Shown here piece after piece: positions 9,584-18,752 of a stretch of DNA of 64,000 bases. The first letter of the stretch is position 1. Each line of letters opens with the position of its first letter. This stretch comes from GCA-2711565 sp963664245 (GTDB lineage: Bacteria > Bacteroidota > Bacteroidia > Bacteroidales > GCA-2711565). The notes below the pieces were generated by a model. It was not told the origin of the DNA, ran no database searches, and was given only the letters and a program-made list of their open reading frames with translations. The translations under genes and the position numbers were made by a program. The stretch spans positions 868,001-932,000 of the forward strand of contig OY760934.1 in NCBI GenBank assembly GCA_963664245.1, written 5' to 3'.

Positions 9584-10087
9584 CTAATAGGTTTTCCGGG
9601 TATAATATGTATTCCACGTTTTGATTCTTTCACCCTTATCATTAAGCTTTGAATGTTCCTGAAGAAATTCTTTATCATTAATTATTGAGAAGTATACACA
9701 GACATTTACATCTTGGAAATCATTTTCTATCCGAAGTTTGTTTGATTCAATCCAATTTCTAAAATGTGGAGTTGGCTCTTCATCAGCAAGATTAAAAGAA
9801 TAAAATGCAAACACATTTTTGTGCTTATTATATCTTATTAATGTCAGGATTTCCAGGGTATCCTTAGCTCCATGCATTTTAAAACTCCAGTGAAGCCACT
9901 TTTCTCCTATCTCCCAATAAAATTGAGACTCACCATAAGTTACTTCGTTTGTTATTTGATTTACCGATTTATTTAGCCATTTACCGACAAAATAGTCCAG
10001 ACTCGCATTATGGGTTGATTCCTGTTGTGCGTAACCGCTAATAATAGAACCAACCAACAATAATGTACTAATTACTGCTGTTTTCAT
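9584..10087 (-). CDS. Small secreted lipocalin-like (DUF1579-type) protein
   Basis: 167 residues with a signal peptide (MKTAVISTLLLVGSIISGYA, cut before QQES). The core 'LDYFVGKWLNKSVNQI' followed by beta strands with repeated Trp and Tyr ('YWEIGEKWLHWSF') is typical of DUF1579/lipocalin-like barrels that bind small hydrophobic ligands. No catalytic residues are visible. The next gene, the serine hydrolase at 8407, starts within a few tens of bases. Ligand and role unknown. Confidence 0.65.
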   Translation of the reverse strand: MKTAVISTLLLVGSIISGYAQQESTHNASLDYFVGKWLNKSVNQITNEVTYGESQFYWEIGEKWLHWSFKMHGAKDTLEILTLIRYNKHKNVFAFYSFNLADEEPTPHFRNWIESNKLRIENDFQDVNVCVYFSIINDKEFLQEHSKLNDKGERIKTWNTYYTRKTY

Positions 10088-10110
10088 TTTAAATATCTAT
10101 TGATTATTAA

Positions 10111-10138
10111 AGTCGGAATAAGTCTTTAGAAGACGACT
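10111..10138. terminator. Small bulged hairpin between 9584 and 10173 genes
   Basis: GTCTT (10122-10126) pairs with AAGAC (10130-10134) around a 3-base loop, and AGTC (10111-10114) pairs with GACT (10135-10138) across a one-sided bulge. No T run follows on either strand, so termination is only one possible role. Confidence 0.25.
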
Positions 10139-10172
10139 ATGAATATAAAGCTACACCTAATTGGCATTAAGA

Positions 10173-11705
10173 TCATTTTTTAGAATATATCTTACTCAAT
10201 ATTATATGAATAAGAAGTCCAACCAGAAAAGCAACACAAATCCAAACAATAAGATTACCGGTAAATGGATATATTGTAAAAACCGACCCGACAGGTATAG
10301 ATGCAACCAGGGGAGCTCCTTTGCTTAATATATCATCATTTTGTGAAAGAATCCTTCCATACTGATCAGATATTATTGAAATGCCTGTTCCGGTTGGCCT
10401 AAGAAGTGATACTCCATTTTCAATAGCTCTCATTCTGGCCATTCTTGGATGTGTATTCTTTATTTCTTCCCAGTCATTCGAAGGTGCTATTAATAAGTCT
10501 GCTCTGGCTTGCCCTGCTTGTCTTATAAAAAGAGGGAAATCCATGTCATAACATATAGCCCCTGTAATTTTCCCAAATTCAGTCTCTATTACGGGCATAT
10601 TATTCTCGACAGGTATTGTCATCATCTTTTCAAAACCCGGCGAAAAATGTTGTTTGTGATATTCGGATACAATCCCTTCGTTCGGAGAAATAAAGATGAA
10701 TTTATTATAAATAAACGGCTTATTTTCACTCACAAGTTGAACACAATTATCTTTTATAACAAATAATCCAATAGCCAGATAAGAGTTGTGCTCTGTAGCT
10801 ATTCTAATCAAACCGTTCATGTAATTGTTTTCATCGCCTTCAAAGAAAGTTACTCCCTCCGGCCATGATATTATTTTAACTCCTGTTTGAGCTGCTTTCT
10901 CAACCTCAGATGTCAAATATTTCATTCTGGCGTCAATCGTTTTTCTCATTTCAGGTAAATTAATCGTACCTGTCCTTTTTGATGCAAATACCTGCCCCAC
11001 CAATGAAAATATTTCATCCCTATAATTCTCTCCGGGTGTTACAACAGCAATTTCAACCATCTTTGATTTCGTATTATCAACATTTAATCGAAAAATTCCA
11101 TACCCCCAAACTAAAATAATAATTGTTATATATGCTATACTTAAACAACGTAGATTCTTTAATAAAAATTTGCTTTCATACAACTCATTTATAAATGCAG
11201 CTGTCCAATAAATCAGGAACATTATACCCCATATGCCGGTAACAGAAGAGAGTTGTAATAAATTTATATTCTTTATTCCATATACCGGATTCCCCCATGT
11301 ACCTCCTGTATATCTTGACATTAAGAATACGTCAACAACAATAACAAGAGCCGGGAATAGTAATGTTTTTGCATACTTGGGTAAGTATTTATACAAAATC
11401 CGATCAAAAATAAAGGGCATTAGAAAAATTGCTGACTTTATGGAAGTTAAAATAAAAAAGACCTTATTCGGTAATGGCAGTATCCCTTTATCGGTAATTA
11501 ATGTTTCAATAATTACAAAAGGTAAAACAATCAAAAAACCGTAATAAGGTTTTGTTTCTCTAATAAACCTCAATAAAAAAATCGGGGTTAACCAGATAGC
11601 GGCTTCTAAAGGTTTATCACCTCCTTTAAAATAAAAGGAAATTACAAATAGAGCGAACCATAAAAGCTTATAAGTCCAACTCTTCTTCAAAATTATTTGT
11701 TTCAT
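10173..11705 (-). CDS. Lnt-like apolipoprotein N-acyltransferase (nitrilase superfamily membrane enzyme)
   Basis: 510 residues. The first 210 hold five to six membrane helices, residues about 225-470 a CN-hydrolase domain, and a last helix lies near 485-505. This is the layout of apolipoprotein N-acyltransferase, which adds the third acyl chain to lipoproteins from phospholipid. The Glu-Lys-Cys triad is visible: E283 in 'SWPEG', K351 in 'EYHKQHF' and C385 in 'GAICYDMDF'. It sits in a region rich in lipoproteins, so a dedicated or additional Lnt is conceivable. Whether it is the cell's housekeeping Lnt cannot be told from this window, but its place inside the enzyme array argues for an accessory copy. 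Confidence 0.8.
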   Translation of the reverse strand: MKQIILKKSWTYKLLWFALFVISFYFKGGDKPLEAAIWLTPIFLLRFIRETKPYYGFLIVLPFVIIETLITDKGILPLPNKVFFILTSIKSAIFLMPFIFDRILYKYLPKYAKTLLFPALVIVVDVFLMSRYTGGTWGNPVYGIKNINLLQLSSVTGIWGIMFLIYWTAAFINELYESKFLLKNLRCLSIAYITIIILVWGYGIFRLNVDNTKSKMVEIAVVTPGENYRDEIFSLVGQVFASKRTGTINLPEMRKTIDARMKYLTSEVEKAAQTGVKIISWPEGVTFFEGDENNYMNGLIRIATEHNSYLAIGLFVIKDNCVQLVSENKPFIYNKFIFISPNEGIVSEYHKQHFSPGFEKMMTIPVENNMPVIETEFGKITGAICYDMDFPLFIRQAGQARADLLIAPSNDWEEIKNTHPRMARMRAIENGVSLLRPTGTGISIISDQYGRILSQNDDILSKGAPLVASIPVGSVFTIYPFTGNLIVWICVAFLVGLLIHIILSKIYSKK

Positions 11706-11788
11706 AATTTTAAGGTTAAAATAATTAATATAATCTATATAGGTTGTTTATATAAAAGGAAAGGAAAATCGTAACAAGATTGAAAGAA

Positions 11789-13180
11789 TCAATTATATCG
11801 TAGAACTTTTCTTAAACTACCATTCTGGAATACTTCTGTTTTAAGAATTTTACCATTAGTATTCCATTTTTGTATTTCCCCGTGAAGAAGGCCGTTTTTA
11901 TATTCGTATTGAACAAAGGTAGATTGTTCAATATATTTGGCTGTTAATATGCCGGAAAAGGGTTCACTTTCATTGTTTACGAAGAGCTTACCTTTATTGT
12001 ACCGGCCTTTGAAACCGATTGAACCGTCCTGGTTATGAACAGTGATTTTGACGGGTTCAATTTTGTCCTCTTCATTAAGCAGTGTCAAATTAAGCAGTAC
12101 TTCTCCGGACGGGAAGTAGTCGGTTAAAACAGTATTGGAGTTGTTAATAAAGTAATACCCTACAACCGGTTTGCCAGACCTGTTCCAATTTAACAGAGAA
12201 CCTTTAACCTTGCCCATACTGAAATCAGAACTCCAGGCTCTGGTGCCATTCGCATAAAACCCCTCACAGGAACCGTCCAGCAAGTTATCCGAGAAATTCA
12301 ACATGCATTTCAGTTTACCATTCTCATAGTAAGATTCTAATGTTCCGTTAAAAAGGATCGGTTCATTACCGGAAATCCGCTTAACGGAAGACTCATTAAA
12401 GAAATCCTCAGTCTGAATCCTTCTTTCTCCTTTTTCCAGTTCTGCCACTAAGTCAATTTCTATATAGCTCTTAAAATCAGAATCTTTATAATACCGAATC
12501 TTCAAGCCTTTTAAATCATGTATGGTTGTATATTGCGTAAAGCTGTACCCCTCCAGATGTACAGCCTGCATAATGGTCGTAACAGCATCAAAAGACAAGA
12601 CCGGCATATTTTGAATCATCGCCTCAGCCGCATCATACCTGTAACAGGGGAAACCTCCAATTTTGGGATTTGAATGATAAAAGTTAGTGGCTACCTGATA
12701 AGATTTTTCCGAATAAATGATAGTATCTCCTTCAATAATTGCGGAATTTCCATATTTGTCTGCCAAAAACATCTGGCCGTTCCAGAAATACTCCAAATTG
12801 TACTTTCTTAACAGGGCTATCGCTTCATCGACATCGGCACACTCTTCAAGCATTTTTTGCGATAGATTCCCGTTGAATACGGGTTTGTCTTTTGAGTTCA
12901 GGATTTCCTTCACAGGACCTGCAGTACCATCGTAAAAAAGTCCCTGATCATTCATCCCTCCCTGCGGCCATTTATCGCTTAAAGTAAAATAGATACAACC
13001 ATATTTGTTTTTAGATGCCGGTTTGAACCATAAGAATGTAATAGGATCTGTTCCATCTTCATTGTTCCCAATAAATGTTGTTCCGTTATGGGTTGCCTTT
13101 ATTATTGTACACGCAATGTTCTGGTTGATGGATAAACATAATAATAAACCTATGGTAAAAATTCTTATAATAGTCTTCAT
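11789..13180 (-). CDS. Secreted Ntn hydrolase with C-terminal MORN-like (YwqK-type) repeats
   Basis: 463 residues. A signal peptide ends just before Cys24 in 'NIACTIIKATHNG', so signal peptidase would expose Cys as the N-terminal nucleophile, as in choloylglycine hydrolase-like enzymes; 'FIGNNEDGTDP' follows as expected. The second half (about 275-463) has MORN-like repeats: 'YYENGKLKCMLNF', 'GFYANGTRAWSSDF', 'WNRSGKPVVGYYF', 'WNTNGKILKTEVF'. Such repeats bind proteins or membranes. The combination is unusual. Amide substrate unknown. The flanking spacers (83 and 44 bp) show no clear signal. Confidence 0.8.
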   Translation of the reverse strand: MKTIIRIFTIGLLLCLSINQNIACTIIKATHNGTTFIGNNEDGTDPITFLWFKPASKNKYGCIYFTLSDKWPQGGMNDQGLFYDGTAGPVKEILNSKDKPVFNGNLSQKMLEECADVDEAIALLRKYNLEYFWNGQMFLADKYGNSAIIEGDTIIYSEKSYQVATNFYHSNPKIGGFPCYRYDAAEAMIQNMPVLSFDAVTTIMQAVHLEGYSFTQYTTIHDLKGLKIRYYKDSDFKSYIEIDLVAELEKGERRIQTEDFFNESSVKRISGNEPILFNGTLESYYENGKLKCMLNFSDNLLDGSCEGFYANGTRAWSSDFSMGKVKGSLLNWNRSGKPVVGYYFINNSNTVLTDYFPSGEVLLNLTLLNEEDKIEPVKITVHNQDGSIGFKGRYNKGKLFVNNESEPFSGILTAKYIEQSTFVQYEYKNGLLHGEIQKWNTNGKILKTEVFQNGSLRKVLRYN

Positions 13181-13224
13181 TCTGCTCGATATGATACTTA
13201 ATTAATAAAAAAATTCAATTTATT

Positions 13225-13668
13225 TTATTCTGCCGATTGATATATTTTATTAACAATCTTCCAGCCGTCCTTAAATTTGTATAAACCGACATAATCTGTA
13301 AAGACTTTATTGGAATTTACGGATAGTTCTAGCTTTGCCATGGCTGTATTTCCCGTAATATCAATAAACTTAAATTCGCAAATATATTTGTCTTTTGAGC
13401 CTTCAGGATTCCTCTCTTTTGACTGCCTGGTATATTCAATCCAATTATATATTGGTAAAAGACTTACTGTTGTTTGATCCTTATTCAAACCAATTAAGGT
13501 AAAACAAGGATGAAATCCATCTGTAGCATGTTCAACCACTCCCTGATTCATTATTGCATCAATATAAGATTTCTGAATTACATTTTTTATTAGCTCTTCA
13601 TCATTCTGTGAAAATAAATTTAAACTAATAACTGTAAAAATTACAAATAAAAAAACTTTTGTTTTCAT
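13225..13668 (-). CDS. Secreted lumazine-binding-like (NTF2 superfamily) protein
   Basis: 147 residues with a signal peptide ending LFSQ. 'LIKNVIQKSYIDAIMNQG', 'HPCFTLIGL' and the final 'YKFKDGWKIVNKIY' match the PF12893 lumazine-binding-2 group of the NTF2-like cone fold. Members lack proven catalysis and may bind small ligands. Double-domain relatives occur at 25002 and 51921. It lies between the S41 protease and the Ntn-MORN gene, 64 and 44 bp away. Confidence 0.75.
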   Translation of the reverse strand: MKTKVFLFVIFTVISLNLFSQNDEELIKNVIQKSYIDAIMNQGVVEHATDGFHPCFTLIGLNKDQTTVSLLPIYNWIEYTRQSKERNPEGSKDKYICEFKFIDITGNTAMAKLELSVNSNKVFTDYVGLYKFKDGWKIVNKIYQSAE

Positions 13669-13732
13669 AGATTTTAAAATTAAGTGATTATTAATAAATG
13701 ATAAAAATTTATATTCTATTATTAGAAGGGAA

Positions 13733-15016
13733 CTATTCCCCGCTTTTATTTATTCGTTTTTTTAACTCTTCTAAATTATTTCTTCCATTTGTATTATCCG
13801 GATTCAATTCAACCGATTTTGTATAGTTTTCTATTGCTAATTCGTAATTACCTAAGAGCATATAAGCTTCTCCAAGACTGTCGTATGCATTTGCTGAATT
13901 TGGATACAATTCAACATTTTTTTTGAATACACTGATTGCCATGTCTAACATACTTTCTCTGATTAATGCATAACCCAAGGAATTGATATAATTCTCATTT
14001 TCATTTTTATCAACAATTTTTCTCAAGGCATATTCATATGCTATTTGCAATGCATTTTCGCTGTCGCATTTAATATCCGGATCAACACCAACACCTTCCC
14101 AATTAGAATTAGTTACAGGATTTATTGGTCTGGCGAAAGGCATTTGGATTAAAAAATAATCATTTACTATAAATGAATTTGCAGCATGCGCTCCTCCTAC
14201 TGTATTTTCACCAATAATAGTAGCTCTATTTAAATTTTTCAAGTCATATGCAAATGCTTCAGCTGCTGAAAATGTTTTTGGACCAACTAAAATAAACAAT
14301 TCGACATCAGATAATCTATTGCCCGGAATATACAAAAGTGATCTTTGCTGATAATATTTATCTTTAATTCGATTATATATACCCGAAAATTCAAATGTTT
14401 TATCTTCATCAAAAAAATAGCCTCCTAAAAGCATTATAATCTCTGGATTTCCTCCTGAATTATATCTTAGATCTACGATTAAAGCATCACAGTATTGCAA
14501 AAACCCCATTGATGATATTATGGTATTACTACCTCTATCCGAAGGAAATTCATCGAACCTAAGATATCCGATATTACCAGTTAAGATTTTAATTTCCTTA
14601 AAGCCATAATTTCTTTTACGCTCTTTTATAATCTTTGCTTTTCTTTCCTCTTCCAGCTCTTCTTTACTGGCAGTGGGCCTATTTCTTATATTTTGAATAT
14701 AACGTGGATTATAATTAACTTTTAGATGTTTATCTTCATATATTTCATTTAAATCAGACATAATTTTTTCAACAAAAATCTCAGGTTTTTTAATTTTATC
14801 ATACCCTCCATCCCTTAAGTTACTTTTTAAATGGTTTGAATAACTTGCACCTATTTCAGGTAAAACATAATTTTCTTCGAGCATAAGTGCTATTTCATTA
14901 ATAGTTTTATCCCTAATTTCTTTATCCAATTGAAGTTCTTGAGCATAACTTAAGAAAATATTAAATGTTAGCCCAAGAAGGAAAAATAATTTAATAAGAA
15001 TATTATTTGTTTTCAT
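13733..15016 (-). CDS. Secreted S41 (tail-specific type) peptidase with TPR tail
   Basis: 427 residues. After a signal peptide (about 1-25, SYAQ) comes an S41 core: 'GYLRFDEFPSD', 'DLRYNSGGNPE', and the catalytic Ser250 in 'PKTFSAAEAFAY', with 'IIGENTVGGAHA' after it. S41 enzymes use a Ser/Lys dyad to cut C-terminal regions of exported proteins. No PDZ domain is visible; residues about 350-420 are TPRs close to those of 301-1806 and 15003-16883. The start overlaps the end of the glycosyltransferase gene by 14 bp, so the two are translationally coupled. Confidence 0.88.
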   Translation of the reverse strand: MKTNNILIKLFFLLGLTFNIFLSYAQELQLDKEIRDKTINEIALMLEENYVLPEIGASYSNHLKSNLRDGGYDKIKKPEIFVEKIMSDLNEIYEDKHLKVNYNPRYIQNIRNRPTASKEELEEERKAKIIKERKRNYGFKEIKILTGNIGYLRFDEFPSDRGSNTIISSMGFLQYCDALIVDLRYNSGGNPEIIMLLGGYFFDEDKTFEFSGIYNRIKDKYYQQRSLLYIPGNRLSDVELFILVGPKTFSAAEAFAYDLKNLNRATIIGENTVGGAHAANSFIVNDYFLIQMPFARPINPVTNSNWEGVGVDPDIKCDSENALQIAYEYALRKIVDKNENENYINSLGYALIRESMLDMAISVFKKNVELYPNSANAYDSLGEAYMLLGNYELAIENYTKSVELNPDNTNGRNNLEELKKRINKSGE

Positions 15017-16883
15017 GATTACCTCTATTTATTTTATTTATAATATTCCTGGCATTTTCATTAGCCGGGTTTAATTCCAGTGACTTTCTGTAGTTCTTTA
15101 TCGCAAGATCTTGTTTTCCTGCTTTCAAATATGCTTCTCCAAGACTGTCGTATACATTAAATGATTCCGGAAATACCTTTACATTAAAACTGAATAACAA
15201 GATAGCCTCATCTATTTGATTATTCCGAAGCAACTTATATCCCAAACTATTTATCTGGTTTTCTGTAAATAGAATTGCATGTTCATTTATTTCTTTTTGT
15301 TCGTAATAAAACTGAACAGCCTTTTCAACACCTTTATTCTCTAAAACTGATAAAAAGTTTTTATCAATCATTCTGTCAATTTTAAGATATTCTTCTATAT
15401 CATACTTTGGATATTTACAAAAATAAATTGGCCTGTTGTTTTCATGTGGCATACAGTAAGGATTTGTAAAAAGGCCTTTCCTTTTAACACTTGAAAATAT
15501 ATTCTTTAATTGCGACTCCGGGTATCCAATGCAAATAAACGAGTCCTTTTTACGAATATCCGCTTTATGAATCTCAAAATAAAACCATCCGGCATTTGAA
15601 ATTGGTTCAGGTAGTTTATACCTGTTTTTATAAAAATGAACTGCACTTGCTATACCGTAGTTATTTGTTAAAATTCCGATTTCGGAATTATGCGTTCTGC
15701 CCTCCGTATGGAATACACCGGCTATCTCCGAAACGAGTTCCTCCCAGCCGAAACGCTCAGCGAAATGATGTGGTAAGACTGCAAGCTCCAGGTTTTCATA
15801 CTTTACTCCTGCATTGGTATTGAATACTTTCACATAATCAACCAGGTAATTAACCGGTAAAACGGGTACCATCAGGGGAACAATAGGCATGCTCAACAAA
15901 ACAAACATCAACGGAATAACAATTCTTTTCCCGATTGCCGTGATACGTTCTTCTATTTGTATTGCCCCAACTGGCATCAAAACCGCATACATTGGAATCA
16001 GAAAGTAGTATTTGCCCTTAATTAAAAAATACAAAAGGAAAAGAAAAACATACAAGATACCAAAGATCCTGAATTCCTTCCAACTTTTCTTAAATAGTAA
16101 GAGATACAATCCCGTTATCCATACAGGAAATGTAAAGGGATTGTTTGGCAGAATCTGATTCCAGACAAACTCGGGAAAAGATGCTGCATAGGAAATACCC
16201 CCCGGGTAGTTCGATGCAAAATTTATGAAATACCAATCATTCTTATTTTGCCAGATTATGAATGGTATAAGAAAAACAAATGCTATAATTCCCCCAATCC
16301 ATATCTGACGGGTTCTAAACTCGTTAAATTTACCAGCTAACAGTAAGGAAGCAACTATTGAAAAACCGAAAAACAATATAGTAAGTTTATTTAAAAACCC
16401 CAATCCCAGAAGAAATCCGATAAAAATCCACAGTTTGTGGTTATTTGTTTTTACCAATTTCACCAAAAAATATAAAACAGCAGTTGAAATCAGAAAGTCC
16501 AGACTATCATAAGTAAACAATGACCCAAAGGCTGTAAATCCCGAAAGGAGAATGAATAAACCGGTAAGCAATATTGCATATTTTCCACCTCTCAATTCCT
16601 TTGTTATCAGGCATGAGAAAATCAATGCCCCGGCTCCTGCCAATGATGACGCCAAATGAATTGTTTTAAGTGAATACCCTAGTAATAGAGTGAACAGTCT
16701 TAAGTATAACGGTGATAGTGGTGATGTATCCAAGTTAATTAATGAAAATTGATCACCTATACTTATATAATATAGTTCATCCCTAAAATAACCATATTCA
16801 GGTAAAACCAGATGAAAGATAATTTTAACAACTACTAAATATAAGATAATTGCATATTTATTGGCTAAATATTTCTTATGCAT
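15003..16883 (-). CDS. GT-C (GT39/ArnT-like) membrane glycosyltransferase with TPR tail
   Basis: 626 residues, with about ten membrane helices in the first 350. The first loop has the acidic pair in 'YFRDELYYI' (D35-E36), the hallmark of PMT/ArnT-like GT39 enzymes that transfer sugars from polyprenyl phosphate carriers on the periplasmic side. Residues about 545-620 form a TPR tail ('YDSLGEAYLKAGKQDLAI'), not normal for the family and like the tails of two unrelated enzymes nearby. It is coupled to the S41 protease by a 14-bp overlap. Acceptor unknown. Confidence 0.82.
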   Translation of the reverse strand: MHKKYLANKYAIILYLVVVKIIFHLVLPEYGYFRDELYYISIGDQFSLINLDTSPLSPLYLRLFTLLLGYSLKTIHLASSLAGAGALIFSCLITKELRGGKYAILLTGLFILLSGFTAFGSLFTYDSLDFLISTAVLYFLVKLVKTNNHKLWIFIGFLLGLGFLNKLTILFFGFSIVASLLLAGKFNEFRTRQIWIGGIIAFVFLIPFIIWQNKNDWYFINFASNYPGGISYAASFPEFVWNQILPNNPFTFPVWITGLYLLLFKKSWKEFRIFGILYVFLFLLYFLIKGKYYFLIPMYAVLMPVGAIQIEERITAIGKRIVIPLMFVLLSMPIVPLMVPVLPVNYLVDYVKVFNTNAGVKYENLELAVLPHHFAERFGWEELVSEIAGVFHTEGRTHNSEIGILTNNYGIASAVHFYKNRYKLPEPISNAGWFYFEIHKADIRKKDSFICIGYPESQLKNIFSSVKRKGLFTNPYCMPHENNRPIYFCKYPKYDIEEYLKIDRMIDKNFLSVLENKGVEKAVQFYYEQKEINEHAILFTENQINSLGYKLLRNNQIDEAILLFSFNVKVFPESFNVYDSLGEAYLKAGKQDLAIKNYRKSLELNPANENARNIINKINRGNHENK

Positions 16884-16918
16884 TACTCAATTTATAACGG
16901 TATAGTACAAATAAATTA

Positions 16919-17284
16919 TTAACTTCCGGTTGGTTCTATTTCCTTAGTTTCTAACATTAGCATAATAGTTTTTATTGGAGCTCTTGGTCTGTGAAGAACT
17001 CCTTTTGAAATAGTTACTCCCTGATTTGGGTTTAATTCAATGGTACGATCTTCCAGATCAATTAATAATTTCCCTTCAAGAACAAAAAAGAATTCATCAT
17101 CTTTATCGTGTTTATGCCAATGGTATTCTCCCTCGACAATTCCAAGTCTCATAACACTATCATTAACCTGTGTAAGGGATTGATTAAACCATTTGTCTTT
17201 AACCTGATTTACTAATTCAAGAATATCAATTATTTCTAAGTGCTTATATTTAATATCAAGCTTAGTAACATAATTCTTATTCAT
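16919..17284 (-). CDS. Single-domain cupin
   Basis: 121 residues, no signal peptide. Cupin motif 1 is visible as 'YHWHKHDKDDEFFFVLEG' (His, His, Glu metal ligands) and motif 2 as 'SKGVLHRPRAP'. The barrel is complete for cupin_2 proteins. Such small cupins can be isomerases, dioxygenases or binding proteins. The gene starts 6 bp after the stop of the serine hydrolase... in transcription order it follows 17291-18724 directly... more exactly it lies just downstream of that gene, which suggests co-transcription. Function unassigned beyond a metal-binding cupin. Confidence 0.8.
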   Translation of the reverse strand: MNKNYVTKLDIKYKHLEIIDILELVNQVKDKWFNQSLTQVNDSVMRLGIVEGEYHWHKHDKDDEFFFVLEGKLLIDLEDRTIELNPNQGVTISKGVLHRPRAPIKTIMLMLETKEIEPTGS

Positions 17285-17290
17285 AGTTAC

Positions 17291-18724
17291 TTATTTTATT
17301 CCTTTAATAATATATTCATCAATCATAGTTAACAAAGAATTTGGACTTTCATCCATACTATCGGCAGTAGTAACAACAACCAATTCCTTTTCCGGAATTA
17401 TTAAAATATGTTGTCCCGAAATTCCTATGGCAACAATTGCCTTAAGCCCTGGCTTGGTTTTTGATTCGCCCAACCACCATAAGTATCCATAGTTAAACCC
17501 TTGATCAGTTTTAAATTTAAAACTTGTTGACTCATTTATCCAATCTTCTGATACTATTTGTTTTCCATTCCATTGTCCTTTATTTAAAACCAACTGTCCT
17601 ATTTTTAGCATGTCTCTTGATGATAATGCTAAAGAACCCGACATTAAGCAGTAATTATTACTCTTAAAATTTGGCCAATAATAATTCTTAATAGCTAAAG
17701 GCTCAAACAAATATTTATTGGCAAAATCCTGAACAGAACCTTTCGAAGTATTTAAAATAATTCCACTTATCAGGTCAGTTTGTGGATTTCTGTATTCAAA
17801 TAATTCTCCTGGTTCATGCGCAAATTTCTGTTGCAAAGTAGTTGCAATAACATCATCTGAAATCTCATAAATCCTATCATGAACATCCCTTTCCCAGTTT
17901 AATCCTACCGACATGGTAAGTAAATGCTTCAATTTTATCTGATCCCATTTTGTATCCATGTCTTTAGTATATTCAGGAAAAAAATCATTTACTTTCTGTT
18001 CAACATCCTTAATATATCCATTTTCAATTGCAATTCCGGTAAGAAGAGAACCTATACTCTTATTACAAGATTGCAGCATGTGAAGATCATTCGTATAAAA
18101 TCCATCAAAATACTTTTCAAAAACCAGTTGGCCTTTTTCTGCTATTAACACGGAATGCACTTTCCCAAATTCATTCTTCTTAATAGATTCTACCATTTCA
18201 TTTAATAAATTTGTATCCAGCATACTTTCTTTCAAAGTGCCAATCATCCATCCATCATCAATACTTTCTGATTGACTAACAATTTTATCATTATCGGATA
18301 AAAGTCTTGATAATCCAGGAAAATCTTTTTCTAAATCCTTATTCGGGATTTTTTTCAAATTATATTCTTGCTTAGATCCGTTAGCATAAATGAGTTTCCC
18401 TTTAATAGTCAGATTCTGAATATCTAATTTCCCCTTATAACAAACATTCGCTTCTTTATTTACAATGAAGGAAACATCAGTACCTTTTAACTTAATATTA
18501 GAACCTTTTAAAGAACTATATTTCATTCCATTATTATAAGAATGTATTTTACAGTTTATATTTCCTGCTTCTTCATAAAAATTAATTATAAATTTCTGGT
18601 TTGGCATAGGTCGTGAAAAACTCGCTTCCCAAAATCCATATAAAATTTTGTAATCTGCAGCTTTTTTATCACAGCTGGTCATTACAAAAAATAGCAAAAT
18701 AAGCGTTAAATAATTTTTCTTCAT
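17291..18724 (-). CDS. Lipoprotein PF00144 serine hydrolase (NylB-like) with extra N-terminal beta domain
   Basis: The frame runs to 19045, overlapping the next gene, but ATG at 18724 gives a proper lipoprotein signal (MKKNYLTLILLFFVMTSC, Cys18), so I start there: 477 residues. Residues about 25-125 are a separate beta-rich domain ('YGFWEASFSRP', 'KLKGTDVSFIV'). The catalytic domain has S219-C-N-K222, 'EYRNPQTDLISGI' and a late 'AIGISGQHILII'. In NylB-like enzymes this Ser/Lys pair opens amide bonds; the substrate is unknown. It lies 6 bp from the cupin and 28 bp from the AdoMet-decarboxylase-like gene, probably one operon. Confidence 0.85.
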   Translation of the reverse strand: MKKNYLTLILLFFVMTSCDKKAADYKILYGFWEASFSRPMPNQKFIINFYEEAGNINCKIHSYNNGMKYSSLKGSNIKLKGTDVSFIVNKEANVCYKGKLDIQNLTIKGKLIYANGSKQEYNLKKIPNKDLEKDFPGLSRLLSDNDKIVSQSESIDDGWMIGTLKESMLDTNLLNEMVESIKKNEFGKVHSVLIAEKGQLVFEKYFDGFYTNDLHMLQSCNKSIGSLLTGIAIENGYIKDVEQKVNDFFPEYTKDMDTKWDQIKLKHLLTMSVGLNWERDVHDRIYEISDDVIATTLQQKFAHEPGELFEYRNPQTDLISGIILNTSKGSVQDFANKYLFEPLAIKNYYWPNFKSNNYCLMSGSLALSSRDMLKIGQLVLNKGQWNGKQIVSEDWINESTSFKFKTDQGFNYGYLWWLGESKTKPGLKAIVAIGISGQHILIIPEKELVVVTTADSMDESPNSLLTMIDEYIIKGIK

Positions 18725-18752
18725 TGCGTAATATAATTTTATAGTTAGTAAT

